NCBI GenBank assembly: GCA_965224275.1
Contig: CBDCYR010000016.1
Location: forward strand, 1-64,000
DNA: 64,000 nt
Direction of reading: 5' to 3'
DNA from: CAUZWH01 sp965224275
GTDB lineage: Bacteria > Pseudomonadota > Alphaproteobacteria > SHVV01
Position numbers and translations under genes: made by a program. The notes beneath the pieces are model-generated. The model did no database searches and had not been told where the DNA came from. It saw nothing but the letters and a program-made list of their open reading frames with translations. The first letter of the stretch is position 1. Each line of letters starts with the position of its first letter. Shown one piece after another: positions 52,851-62,279 of the stretch.

Positions 52851-53788
52851 AGCCGTGCGAGACGCTCGGTCAGGAGTGCGAAAAAGCCGTCGGCATCAAT
52901 CGAGTGGATCCAGGTCGCATTGGGCGGGTTGGCGGTAACCCCCCAATAGTCGACCACCGTCGCCCCCATGGTCAGTTCTGAGCCGGTTTCGACCGCGACA
53001 TGGACATCCTTGCCGGCGAACAACTCGGGCCGCAGGAGAAAGGCGATGGTGCAGGGGTCGTGCAGAGGGCCGCCATCGCCGCCATATTTCTCGATGTCGT
53101 GACGGTCATAGAAATCAAGCATATCACGCACGGTGTGGGCGAGGTCGGTACCGAGGGCCGAAATCGCATCGAGGCGCGCCGGGTTGGTCAACGCCTGATG
53201 GGTGACGTCGAGCGACATCACGGTAATCGGCCGTCCGCAAGTAAACACGACGTGGGCGGCGTGGGGATCGACGTAGATGTTGAACTCGGCTGCCGGGGTT
53301 ACGTTGCCGCCTTCGCGAAAGCCGCCGCCCATGAGCACGATCTCATCGATTTTCGCGATGATTGCCGGCTCCTTGACGAACGCCGTGCCGATGTTGGTCA
53401 ACGGACCGGTCGGAACCAGGGTTATCGAGGCGTCATCGGCCGGCCGCAGTGTCTCGATGATAAAATCGACCGCGTGCTGCGGGTGCAGGGGCAGCTGGGG
53501 CTCGTAGATCTCGACCCCATCAATGCCGCTCTTGCCGTGGACGTTTTCGGCCGTCACGAGGTCGCGCACGAGCGGGCGCGAGCAACCGGCAAAGACGGGC
53601 GTCCCGGTCTTCCCGGCCATCTCGCAAATCAGACGCCCGTTGCGCTGGGTGAGGTCTAGCGGCACGTTGCCGGCCACGGTGGTGATACCGAGCACGTCGA
53701 GCTCTTCGGGCGATGCCAGCGCGAGCAACAGCATGAGGGCATCGTCTTGTCCGGGATCGCAATCGATGATGATCGGGCGTGGAGCCAT
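52847..53788 (-). CDS. Inosine-uridine-preferring nucleoside hydrolase
   Basis: The predicted 313-aa hydrolase starts MAPRPIIIDCDPGQDDALML; DPGQDD is the calcium- and ribose-binding motif. Further matches are LGITTVAGNVPLDLTQRN, PTGPLTNIGTAF and IVLMGGGFREGGNVTPAAEF (EFN motif), with the active-site His region near GGPLHDPCTIAFLL. It splits ribonucleosides into base and ribose. The longer frame to 53902 has an Arg-rich leader unlike the family. It heads an operon with ribokinase and a small unknown protein. Confidence 0.93.
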   Translation of the reverse strand: MAPRPIIIDCDPGQDDALMLLLALASPEELDVLGITTVAGNVPLDLTQRNGRLICEMAGKTGTPVFAGCSRPLVRDLVTAENVHGKSGIDGVEIYEPQLPLHPQHAVDFIIETLRPADDASITLVPTGPLTNIGTAFVKEPAIIAKIDEIVLMGGGFREGGNVTPAAEFNIYVDPHAAHVVFTCGRPITVMSLDVTHQALTNPARLDAISALGTDLAHTVRDMLDFYDRHDIEKYGGDGGPLHDPCTIAFLLRPELFAGKDVHVAVETGSELTMGATVVDYWGVTANPPNATWIHSIDADGFFALLTERLARL

Positions 53789-54708
53789 GGGAGGCGTTAT
53801 CCCCGCTTCTTCGCAAAGCAAATGAACGCGCGCTCGAGTCCGACGAACGGTCCGCTGCGCCATCTTGACGTATCTATGTCCATGGCCGGCACCTAAATAC
53901 ACTCAAGCGCGTTTCGCAACATCGATTCACGCGGATCGGTTCTGCCTATTTGCTCTCAAGCGTGTTGATCGCATTCCAGTCGGCCGACGGCGCCTCGCGT
54001 TCCAGTTGCCGCGACAATTTCGCTAGAATCTCGCTGGCGCTATCGCCGCTGGCGGCGAGTTTCTCGAAAGAAACCGCGGCGGTCGCAAACTGGCGGTCTC
54101 GGTAGGCGGTCAACGCCTCGCTGAATTGTGCGATGAGATACATGCGTCGGTTGGCTATTTCGCCGGCAATGCCAATCGCTTCGTAGATATCCACGCCGCC
54201 GTCGCGGCCGACCACGCGGACACGGTCGAGTTCGCGGAAGATCAGGTGATCCCGGCAGCGCGAGCGGGTGTCTGAGCTGGCCAATATGGTGGTGCCGTAA
54301 ACCTTGTTCACGCCTTCGAGACGAGAGGCCAGGTTCACCGCATCGCCCATGACGGTGTAATTCAGGCGTCGTCGCGATCCCATATTGCCGACCAGCATTT
54401 CACCGGTATTAATACCGATCCGCGCCGAAACCACCGGGTTTCCAGGAAGTGAAAAGCTGGCGTGACACGCAAGCGCGGCTTCAACCGCATGCGTAGCGTG
54501 GTCGGGATCATCGAGCGGGGCGCCGAACACGGCAACGATGGCATCACCGATATATTTGTCCACGAAGCCGCCATACGCCTCGATGATCTCGGTCATCGCC
54601 GATAGGTATTCGTTCATAAACCCAACCAACTCCGAGGGCGCGAGCCCTTCGGAAATCGCCGAAAATCTGGCAACGTCGGAGAACATTACGGTGAGTTCGC
54701 GGGTCTCA

Positions 54709-55640
54709 GAGGCCAACCCGAAACTAGTTGAGTGATTTCAGTCGGTTGTGGCTTACTCGGTTGTGTCAAAGCAAACGAGGAGGCACAACATGTGGACCGA
54801 AATCACTCGCCCGAATTATGAGCGCCGTGGCGGGCGCTACGCAAGCGACCTGACGGATCGAGAGTGGGCGTTGATCGCGCCGCTCATGCCGCCGCGCAAG
54901 AAGATCGGCCGGCCGAGGACGACGGACCTGCGCCATGTCATGGATGCGGTCATGTACATGGCCTCGACGGGCTGCCAGTGGGCGATGTTGCCGAACGACT
55001 TCCCTCCGCCTTCCACGGTCCAGCGCTATTTCTACGACTGGCGCTCCAACGGCCTGCTGGAGAGCATCAACCATCACCTGGTCATGGCGGCCCGGGAGCT
55101 GGAAGGACGCGAGGCCGGCCCGAGCGCCGGGGTGATCGACAGCCAGAGCGTGAAAACCACGGAAAGCGGTGGTGTTCGGGGCTATGACGCGGGCAAGAAG
55201 ATCAAGGGCCGCAAGCGTCACATCGTCACCGATACACTCGGCCTGCTGGTCGGCCTGATCGTGCACGCAGCCGATATCCAGGACCGCGACGGCGCGCCCG
55301 AGGTCCTCAAATCGATCCGTCATCGCTTCCCCCGGCTGCGTCACCTCTTCGCCGACGCCGCCTACGCGGGACCGAAACTCGAGGGCGCCCTTGAGGTCAT
55401 CGGCCGCTGGAAGCTCGAGATCATCAAGCGCTCAGACACCGCCCAGGGCTTCGAGCTCCTGCCCAGACGATGGGTCGTCGAGAGGACCTTCGCCTGGCTC
55501 AACCGATGCCGTCGACTGGCCAAGGATTGGGAGAAATCAATCGCCTCCGCACAGGCATGGATTCTTGTCGCCAACATCCGACTCCTCACAAGGCGGCTCG
55601 CAAGGTACTGTTATCAAACATAGAGTTTCGAGTCGGACTC
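54709..55640 (+). mobile_element. IS5-family element, full copy 2
   Basis: The 932-bp element is the same as the one at 34831-35762, with ends GAGGCCAACCCGAAACT and GAGTCCGACTCGAAACT. Its target duplication TCA (TNA type) is at 54706-54708 and 55641-55643. It lies in the linker between the membrane and cyclase domains of the interrupted gene, in the opposite orientation. Confidence 0.96.
54790..55623 (+). CDS. IS5-family transposase
   Basis: The 277-aa protein starts MWTEITRPNYERRGGRYASD after GAGGAGGCACAAC. It has the same DDE layout as the copy at 34848-35681 and differs from it by one visible substitution (GALEVIGRW instead of GALEDIGRW). The near identity points to recent transposition. 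Confidence 0.96.
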   Translation: MWTEITRPNYERRGGRYASDLTDREWALIAPLMPPRKKIGRPRTTDLRHVMDAVMYMASTGCQWAMLPNDFPPPSTVQRYFYDWRSNGLLESINHHLVMAARELEGREAGPSAGVIDSQSVKTTESGGVRGYDAGKKIKGRKRHIVTDTLGLLVGLIVHAADIQDRDGAPEVLKSIRHRFPRLRHLFADAAYAGPKLEGALEVIGRWKLEIIKRSDTAQGFELLPRRWVVERTFAWLNRCRRLAKDWEKSIASAQAWILVANIRLLTRRLARYCYQT

Positions 55641-56987
55641 TCACCGCCAAGCGCTGGCCGTACGTTCTCCTCGACCATCCGATCGACGACGGCAGGCGCG
55701 AGATAGAGCGCGAACGTGCGGCGCAGAAAACGTTTGTCCTTGTCGGAAATCGCGAACCGGTAGCCGAGCGTGGCAACATAGACAAAACTGGCGCCCACCA
55801 TCGGGTCAATCAAAGGCAGCACCACTCCGTCGGTGAACACCGCGGTCGCCAGCCCCACCCACAGCGCTGCAGCGATGCCGATAACACCCAGAGCCGTGGT
55901 TGGCTTCATCGCCAACACTGCTGCCACCGCGAGGATCAGAAGCGGCAATCCAAGCAGCGTGTAGGGCAGCGGTGAGAATTCCTCCAACGCCTGCCCCATA
56001 ACGAGGTTGTTGACCGCCTGAGCTTGAACGAGGACCCCGGGCAGGGTGTCGCGGGCGCCCGGCGACGGCTGGCCGCGCCGCGTTCGATAAAACGCACCGC
56101 GCCGCGGTGGCGCCGGGATCGGGCGTCGTCGCCAGCCGCATGGACGTTAATTTGCGATCTTCGACGTCAAGCACAGTGCCGATAAGTACGACCTTGTCGG
56201 CGAGATGAGTGCTGAGAAAATCCGTTGCGCCGCGCTCGATACAGGCATGGATATCGGCGAGCGAGAAAATGGGAATGGAACCGCGGGCGGTATCGAAGTT
56301 GATGGCGAGAGCATTACGATCGGCGCCGGGTACGGTGTAGTCGCCCAGACTCAGACGCGAGCGGTCGCCGCTGGCGTCGTCACCGCGGGCGCGCAGTGCA
56401 AGTTCCAGAGCCATCGATGGATCCCAGCGGATACCGCTGGTGGTTTCGCTGGCAAAGAACAGGGGAACGCGGCGAACGATGCCGTCGCTATCCTCAACCA
56501 GGTTTAGCGCGCGGATGTTGCGGTGGTGGCCGACTGCGAAGCTCTGCGCGGCAAATGGCGCCACCGGCTTTTCGCTATGCTGAACTTTGCCGAGCACCAC
56601 CTTGCCGTTCTTCGAAGCCGCGCGTAGAGCAACGAGGAAATCCCGATCGAAACCTTTGAGGTAAGTTGACGCGGTGGTTGGGAAGATGACGTCAAACCCG
56701 ACGACTTTGGCGCCGGCCCCTACCGCCGCAGTGACGACGCGCGCAAGCTGGGGAGTCCATAGAACTTTGGGAACACTGGCAAAGGGTTCGGTTCGGTACG
56801 TCTCTTCGTCGATCGCGACGACGACGGTGGGCGAAGCAATGCGTGGCGTTGCGACGATCTGGTGACGCAAAGCATGCAAGATGTCGATCGATATCAGTTC
56901 CAATCGCTCAAAGAGGGGTAATGCGAGGATCCCGCAAACAATCCCGACGATCGCGATAGCGACCGTGATTTCTCTCCGTTTCATCGA

Positions 56988-57665
56988 TTAGAACTGGATC
57001 AAGCGCGAAAGCAGGGGGGTCGGCTCGTCGACGGCGAATCGATCGATTCTGAAGACAATCGATTCTGCCCCTGCCGATGCGCGGTACAAACCGCCGCGCT
57101 GCAACCCAATTCCAGCTTTTGCGAGATCAATTTGAGGCGCGTCAAATCGCACGCTAACAGGATCATCGGGGCGATCGAGGCGCTCGATGATGAGTTCGTC
57201 GCCAGCTCGAGATCCTAGCCGGGCGACGTTAAGGAGCGGACTAAGCGAGAATACGCGAAGCTCAGGCACCGGCATGTTTTCGCTCGCGCCTTTGTTGCGA
57301 AACACCTGCGCACCGCTTTTGCCCGCTTGTTTTTGGGTCAGGCGAATATTGCCGCCATCGCACTCGACGAGCTCGCGTTCGATGCTGCCGCCGGCCACGT
57401 TGCTCTGCTCACTACCGATCGTCACGCGGCCGCCGGTGATGACCTCGTGCACACAGGATGCGAGATAACCGACAACGAGCACGCCGGCGGCACCGAGATC
57501 GATGGTTTGTCCTTCGTCGAGGAAATCCAACAGCTGTAGCGCGACGCCTGGCGCTGAGACGTCCTCGACGACGGCAACGGGGCCGGCCGCGATTGCCGGC
57601 TTGTATACGAAGAAAATCGTAGCAACGATGAACACCGTCGCGACGGTTGCAAAGCGAAGGAACAT
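56988..57665 (-). CDS. FecR-like exported protein
   Basis: The predicted 225-aa product starts MFLRFATVATVFIVATIFFV with a signal peptide or anchor ending near AIAAG. The mature protein follows the FecR-domain plan: VAVVEDVSAPGVALQLLDFL, DEGQTIDLGAAGVLVVGYL and a region with VITGGRVTIGSEQSNVAGG. An extra Cys pair (SCVHEV, VECDGG) is present. The frame is open upstream to 57896, but that leader overlaps the caspase gene in a low-quality frame. It lies 3 bp upstream of the CHASE2-cyclase start and 31 bp after the caspase stop, so the three form one operon. FecR-CHASE2 cyclase pairs are a known arrangement. Confidence 0.8.
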   Translation of the reverse strand: MFLRFATVATVFIVATIFFVYKPAIAAGPVAVVEDVSAPGVALQLLDFLDEGQTIDLGAAGVLVVGYLASCVHEVITGGRVTIGSEQSNVAGGSIERELVECDGGNIRLTQKQAGKSGAQVFRNKGASENMPVPELRVFSLSPLLNVARLGSRAGDELIIERLDRPDDPVSVRFDAPQIDLAKAGIGLQRGGLYRASAGAESIVFRIDRFAVDEPTPLLSRLIQF

Positions 57666-57696
57666 TGCGCTCGTTGCCGCGTGAGCCACCGTCGAA

Positions 57697-59277
57697 CTAG
57701 TCGCGTTTCTTGACGAACAAGAAGTCGCCGCCCTCGTGCCCTGCTTTGCGTATGTCGGAATATCGGGGTGTTTGATCCGCGTCGAGGACCACGGGTCGTT
57801 TGATTTTGTCGAACAAGGACTGTCCGTCGAGTATGTCGGGATTTTCAGCCAATGCCTGTAGGAATGCCTTTGCAAACACCGAATGGCCACCCCCACCGCT
57901 GTCGGTTACCGGCTCCAAACCTCCCGACGCCAACGCGGTTCGCGATCGCATCGAAATCATTCGCTTGATCCACGCCGTGCGCGCCTCTTGGGTCGGCAAT
58001 TGAACATTGGCATCGCGGACCAGCGTGCCGGAGTAGCACGAATCAGCGACGATCATCACATGCTTGGCCCGAATAGCGCGGACCATATTCGTGACTGAGG
58101 TTACCTCGATCCAATTCGTCGGATCGTCGCGTTCCGCATCAACAGGGAGCCAATAGCCCTGTTCGGTTACCTGATCGAGCACCCCGTGCCCGGCGTAGTA
58201 AATAAGCAGATTGTCATTGGTCTTGAGATCTCGGCGATAGCCTGACAGCGCTTTGACAACATCGCGCCGATTGGCGTTGGTTAGCAGTGTGACGTCAAAT
58301 CCGTAGTCGCGCCCGAGGGCTTGCGCCACCGCGGTCGCATCAGCGACAGCGGTTTTCAACTCGGTGAGCTCATCATAGATGTTATTGCCGATGACGAGTG
58401 CGTGGTAGCGGCCGAAATGAAGCCCCGATAGCGACTCGACCGGTTCGGCTTGGCGAGATGCCGTTTGGGCTGCGCGTGGCACGGTTTGGGCGGGTCGTAC
58501 CGCTTGCTGGGACGCGGTTGCCGCGTTAGAGGGCGCCGGTTGAGGGTTCTTCGCGACCGGCATTGCGTCGCCGCTCACCCGCAAAGAGACCAATTCTGAA
58601 TTCGCTTTGCCCCCGTAGAGCGGCCCCATCGTCCATCGCATCGTTTCCTTAACGATGATCCCAGGGTTGGGTGCAAACCAGAATTTGCGCTCGTAGCCAA
58701 CCGTGTTCGTCGTCATGTTCGCGTCACAGGAGGCCTGCGCGGTTTGCACGATGATGAATGCATCGAACGTGCCGCCAGGTGTGGTCACGCTCACCCGGCT
58801 ATCAACTTTGGCTCGAATATGAAAACTACCGTTGGCCTCGTTGTCTCCAAATCTGCCATTGGTGACAGCGGTGATCGAATAGCTGGTCGATTTCCCGACG
58901 TCGAGCGGCCATAGCGCGCCGAGTTTCCTGGCGGCCCGATCCGAAAGCTCGATTTCGCGAATCCGCGTGATCGGACCTAAGCACGATGTTCGCGATAGGA
59001 AGGTCATGAAATCGCCGTGCGGCTTCAGCGGGCCGACGATCTCCAGGCCATAAGCCCGGGTATAGGCCTCGCCGCTCGCCATGCGGCATCGAACGAAACC
59101 GTCGGAACTGCTCACCACCGTACAGATACGATCGGTGTACGTGATTTGGGTTCCGTTCGGGGCAGCTTTGTAGGCTGCCGCGGCGTCGTCAATCGCAAGC
59201 AGGCTGGTAGCTGCGGCCAGGGCGACGAGCGCGCCTAGGAAACGGGCAGGCCTAAAGGTGAGGGGCCCTCGAGTCAT
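57697..59277 (-). CDS. Exported caspase-family (peptidase C14) protein
   Basis: The predicted 526-aa product starts MTRGPLTFRPARFLGALVAL with a signal peptide ending near DDAAAAY. Residues ~35-250 are a beta-rich region with scattered Cys (RICTVVSSSDGFVRC; SRTSCLGPI; QTAQASCDANM) that I do not recognise. An Ala/Gln/Pro linker follows (~255-285). The C-terminal caspase p20-like domain begins GRYHALVIGNNIY, with catalytic His at about 364 in LIYYAGHG and Cys at about 414 in VADSCYSG. The upstream extension to 59322 is unnecessary. It is the first gene of the caspase/FecR/CHASE2-cyclase operon and should act in the periplasm. Confidence 0.92.
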   Translation of the reverse strand: MTRGPLTFRPARFLGALVALAAATSLLAIDDAAAAYKAAPNGTQITYTDRICTVVSSSDGFVRCRMASGEAYTRAYGLEIVGPLKPHGDFMTFLSRTSCLGPITRIREIELSDRAARKLGALWPLDVGKSTSYSITAVTNGRFGDNEANGSFHIRAKVDSRVSVTTPGGTFDAFIIVQTAQASCDANMTTNTVGYERKFWFAPNPGIIVKETMRWTMGPLYGGKANSELVSLRVSGDAMPVAKNPQPAPSNAATASQQAVRPAQTVPRAAQTASRQAEPVESLSGLHFGRYHALVIGNNIYDELTELKTAVADATAVAQALGRDYGFDVTLLTNANRRDVVKALSGYRRDLKTNDNLLIYYAGHGVLDQVTEQGYWLPVDAERDDPTNWIEVTSVTNMVRAIRAKHVMIVADSCYSGTLVRDANVQLPTQEARTAWIKRMISMRSRTALASGGLEPVTDSGGGGHSVFAKAFLQALAENPDILDGQSLFDKIKRPVVLDADQTPRYSDIRKAGHEGGDFLFVKKRD

Positions 59278-59378
59278 CGGACAGAGCCTACCATTGGCCG
59301 ATGACGAACCGAAGGCTGTCAATAAGGACTTCGGGCGGCATAATGGTCTCGCCCACTATCTATTTTGATCGTGTAACG

Positions 59379-60419
59379 ATGACCGTGACAACTCATCGAC
59401 CTACCTCCAGCAAGAAAGCACGTGAAGCGTTATTCGAGACGATTCTCGGAATTCCATCGACGGCTGAATTTGCTGCGGCTGCGGAACGGTTTGCGACGTA
59501 CGGCGAACCCACGTTGATTGGGCCGCCGGCACGGGCCTTTCTGCACGAATTGGTTAAGGTTTGTAACGCCAAGGCGGTGCTGGAGATTGGCACCTACTTC
59601 GCAGGAACCACCCGTGTTCTGGCCGAGGCGGTCTGTGGCATCGGTGGCGTCGTCATCACGATCGACGCGAGCGGCGACCGAGCACCGATTGTTGAGGAGA
59701 TCGTGGCTGCTTGGCCCGAGGAGATTCGGGCCGCCACGACCTTCGTTCCTCATCTTTCGTCGATGTTCTTCGAGATGTTCGAACGAACCAGAAGTTTCAA
59801 GTTTGAGCTTCTCTTCGTTGATGGAGATCATAGCTATCGCGGCGCCTTGTTCGACCTCCTCAATTGCGCCAACTATGCGCAGCCCAATGCCGTAATCGTC
59901 ATCGATGATTACGATTTGCCACCCGTGTTTTCCGCAACCCAGGATTTTCTAGCACTCAATCCCCAATGGCGAGAATTGAGTGGATCTTACGACCGAGATG
60001 TTGCCAGTGACCCCTTTGCGGGCATGCGCTCCTCGGTCGATGGACTGCCCTTTCTCGTGTTGATCGGTCCCCCGGCCGCCTCGGTCGGGGACCGACCGAT
60101 CAACGTCAGCCTCGGCGAGTTGGCGGACAATGACCTCCAAGGCGTAACCGTGCCATTAGCCGGAGATCACGGTGAGGGCCGGCTTCACGCAAAATTTGTG
60201 ATCAGTTCGGTAACGACCCAGGCAATGCGATCGAGTTCGGCTGCCACTTACGCAACTGTCAGCGGTGGTGATGCGGTCGTCACGATAAGGCTCGATCCAC
60301 CCTTGGCCCCGCCCTTCGTCGACGGGGCAACGAACAATTGCGATCTCAGCTTGGTGTGGGAAAGTGCCGCCGGTGATCTGTTGGATCTCGCAGGCGATCC
60401 CGAGCTAATCACCGGCTAA
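59379..60419 (+). CDS. Class I SAM-dependent methyltransferase with C-terminal extension
   Basis: The predicted 346-aa product starts MTVTTHRPTSSKKAREALFE. Earlier ATGs at 59301 and 59343 are open but overlap the divergent caspase promoter, so the start is uncertain. Motif I is AVLEIGTYFAGTTRVLAEAV, motif II VVITIDASGD and motif III/IV ELLFVDGDHSYRGALFDLLN, as in the Methyltransf_24/cephalosporin-hydroxylase-like group. The C-terminal ~130 residues (INVSLGELADNDLQG onwards) are beta-rich and not recognised. It is divergent from the caspase operon and could be functionally linked, but there is no direct evidence. Confidence 0.82.
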   Translation: MTVTTHRPTSSKKAREALFETILGIPSTAEFAAAAERFATYGEPTLIGPPARAFLHELVKVCNAKAVLEIGTYFAGTTRVLAEAVCGIGGVVITIDASGDRAPIVEEIVAAWPEEIRAATTFVPHLSSMFFEMFERTRSFKFELLFVDGDHSYRGALFDLLNCANYAQPNAVIVIDDYDLPPVFSATQDFLALNPQWRELSGSYDRDVASDPFAGMRSSVDGLPFLVLIGPPAASVGDRPINVSLGELADNDLQGVTVPLAGDHGEGRLHAKFVISSVTTQAMRSSSAATYATVSGGDAVVTIRLDPPLAPPFVDGATNNCDLSLVWESAAGDLLDLAGDPELITG

Positions 60420-60511
60420 CACAAAGGCTATGGTGGCGAGCCCAACGGCGTTGGGATATGTTTTCTTTGCGCCATAATATCGCTTGGCTCCACCAGGAAG
60501 GGACGAAAGAG

Positions 60512-61717
60512 ATGCCCCGTACCGAACAGGAGTGGAGGCGGCCGCTCAATCTTCCGCCCTCTCATTACATCGACAATCGCATGTACACCGGTGATGAGAT
60601 TTTTAGGGAAGAACTGGACAATATTTTCAAGAAAGTCTGGACCCTGGTCTGCCACGAAAGCGAGGTGGCCGAGCCGGGCGATTTCCGCACCATGGATCTC
60701 GCAGACGTTCCGATACTGATTACGCGAAGCGAGGACGGCAGGATCCGCACATTCCAGAACACGTGCTCTCACCGCGGCGCGACGCTCGTCGAGGAGCCGA
60801 GCGGCAATGCGCGCGGTTTCACGTGCATCTTTCACATGTGGTCGTATGACTCGTTCGGCAATTGCGTATCGATGACCAGGGACGAAGCCTATGAGCCCGT
60901 CAACTGCCGGCCACAAGATGTTGGACTTAGGGAGATAAGGACGGAAGTACGCCTTGGCCTGGTTTTCGTTAACCTGGACGACGCCGCCGAGTCGCTGGAT
61001 GAGTTTCTTGGCGATGGTCTCGAGAACGTCGAGCCTATCCTTAGCGCCCAACCCATGGAGGTGTACCACTACCACGAGCAGATCATCTGCGCGAATTGGA
61101 AGCACTTGCAGGAGGTGAGCTCTGAGATCTACCACGCCAACATGCACCGCATGGAGAGCCGCGAAACGATGAATCAGCCGGACTATCACGACCGGGCGTG
61201 GAAGCTTTACCCAAACGGGCACATGACGCTAATGGGATCCTTCAACGTCAACTATGTGGGCCAGCAGGGGTGGGGGCGCGACCACGAAGGCATAACCATG
61301 CCGGGTTTGCAGCCGCGCGAATTCCGGGTTCTCGACCTGTGGCCCAATACGGCGATGGTCTTCCGCGATTCCGCCGCCCGCTTCGATACCGTCGTTCCCC
61401 TCGGCCCCGAGCTGACGCTACTGCGGATGCGCGGTTTCGGTATCAAGGGGGAATCTGAAAAAGACCGCCTGAAGCGCTATCGTGACCACAACATATTGTG
61501 GGGACCCTTTGGCTGGAATGTCCCGGAAGACAATGCCGTCACGCTCATGCAGCAGTTATCGAACCGCGAGCGCCGCAAGAGCTACAGCATCATAGCGAGG
61601 GAGGAGGACCTCAAGCCTCATGACGAAGGCACGCTTCGCCACTACTACCGAGAATGGGAGCGGCACGTTGGTCGTTCGGCGAGCACGCTCGAGCCCCTAC
61701 AGGTAGCGGCTGAGTGA
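60512..61717 (+). CDS. Rieske ring-hydroxylating oxygenase alpha subunit (alpha-1)
   Basis: The predicted 401-aa protein starts MPRTEQEWRRPLNLPPSHYI after GAAGGGACGAAAGAG. Rieske motif: NTCSHRG ... FTCIFHMW. Mononuclear iron site: VSSEIYHANMH, with Glu where most family members have the bridging Asp. The C-terminal LRHYYREWERHVG is shared with alpha-2. It would dihydroxylate or monooxygenate an aromatic acid with the beta subunit encoded next. An 18-codon extension to 60458 is possible. No ferredoxin or reductase gene is in view. Confidence 0.92.
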   Translation: MPRTEQEWRRPLNLPPSHYIDNRMYTGDEIFREELDNIFKKVWTLVCHESEVAEPGDFRTMDLADVPILITRSEDGRIRTFQNTCSHRGATLVEEPSGNARGFTCIFHMWSYDSFGNCVSMTRDEAYEPVNCRPQDVGLREIRTEVRLGLVFVNLDDAAESLDEFLGDGLENVEPILSAQPMEVYHYHEQIICANWKHLQEVSSEIYHANMHRMESRETMNQPDYHDRAWKLYPNGHMTLMGSFNVNYVGQQGWGRDHEGITMPGLQPREFRVLDLWPNTAMVFRDSAARFDTVVPLGPELTLLRMRGFGIKGESEKDRLKRYRDHNILWGPFGWNVPEDNAVTLMQQLSNRERRKSYSIIAREEDLKPHDEGTLRHYYREWERHVGRSASTLEPLQVAAE

Positions 61718-61803
61718 CTTGGGTGGCCTCGGCGACCGGCGAACCCGGTTCCCCGCGGGGACACGGGGCTGACGCATTACGCAAAACCGCAGGAGCATGA
61801 TTG

Positions 61804-62259
61804 ATGGGCTCTGATCCTGATCTTGTCGGCCTGGTCTACAGATCCTGCCGGCTTCTCGACGAGAATAGGTTCGATGAGTGGTTGGCTCTTTGCGCACCGG
61901 ATTTTCACTACCGTATCACCGCCTACAGCACTGAAATCCGCAAGGAGATGGAGTGGCTCAGCCATGACGTCGAATTGCTAAAGACGCGGTTTGACGATCT
62001 CCCAAATCATGTCGTCGTGAAAGGGACCTACCGACGCCACGCTAGTATGTGCGAGGAGGTGGAACGCGCCAACGGGATCGCGAAGATGGACAGTTCGGTC
62101 GTCGTCTACCATACCAATCTGAGCGGCGCGTCGCGGCTGTTTGCTGTCGTCCGATATGGCGATACGATAGCTCTCGGCGGCGAAACGCCTCTCCTCGCCG
62201 AGCGGGTCGTGCGAATGGAGACACGAAGCCTCGAGTTTTCCCCGACGATCATTCTGTGA
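61804..62259 (+). CDS. Ring-hydroxylating oxygenase beta subunit
   Basis: The predicted 151-aa protein has the SnoaL/NTF2-like beta-subunit fold: LVYRSCRLLDENRFDEWLAL, then CAPDFHYRITAYSTEI, RRHASMCEEVERANGIA and a closing RVVRMETRSLEFSPTIIL. ATG 61804 is used; a TTG lies one codon upstream. It sits between two alpha-subunit genes, so it may serve one or both. Confidence 0.9.
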   Translation: MGSDPDLVGLVYRSCRLLDENRFDEWLALCAPDFHYRITAYSTEIRKEMEWLSHDVELLKTRFDDLPNHVVVKGTYRRHASMCEEVERANGIAKMDSSVVVYHTNLSGASRLFAVVRYGDTIALGGETPLLAERVVRMETRSLEFSPTIIL

Positions 62260-62279
62260 GGCTCTGGAAGGAATCCGGC

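Larger units (their letters stand above)
53946..56984 (-). pseudogene. CHASE2-domain adenylate cyclase, split by IS5 and frameshifted
   Basis: The N-terminal part (from 56984) starts MKRREITVAIAIVGIVCGIL with a membrane anchor. A periplasmic CHASE2 sensor follows (VVVAIDEETYR; GAKVVGFDVIFPTTAS; DSDGIVRRVPLFF; DKVVLIGTVLDVED). A frame change near 56095 leads to DTLPGVLVQAQAVNNLVMGQ, three membrane segments and VRPALGG. After the IS5 the class III cyclase resumes: ETRELTVMFSDVARFSAISE, KYIGDAIVAVFGAPL, ARIGINTGEMLVG and VMGDAVNLASRLEG. Removing the IS and one TCA repeat fuses PALGG to ETRELTV in frame. The full protein would be ~700 aa. It stands next to FecR-like and caspase genes. Confidence 0.93.
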
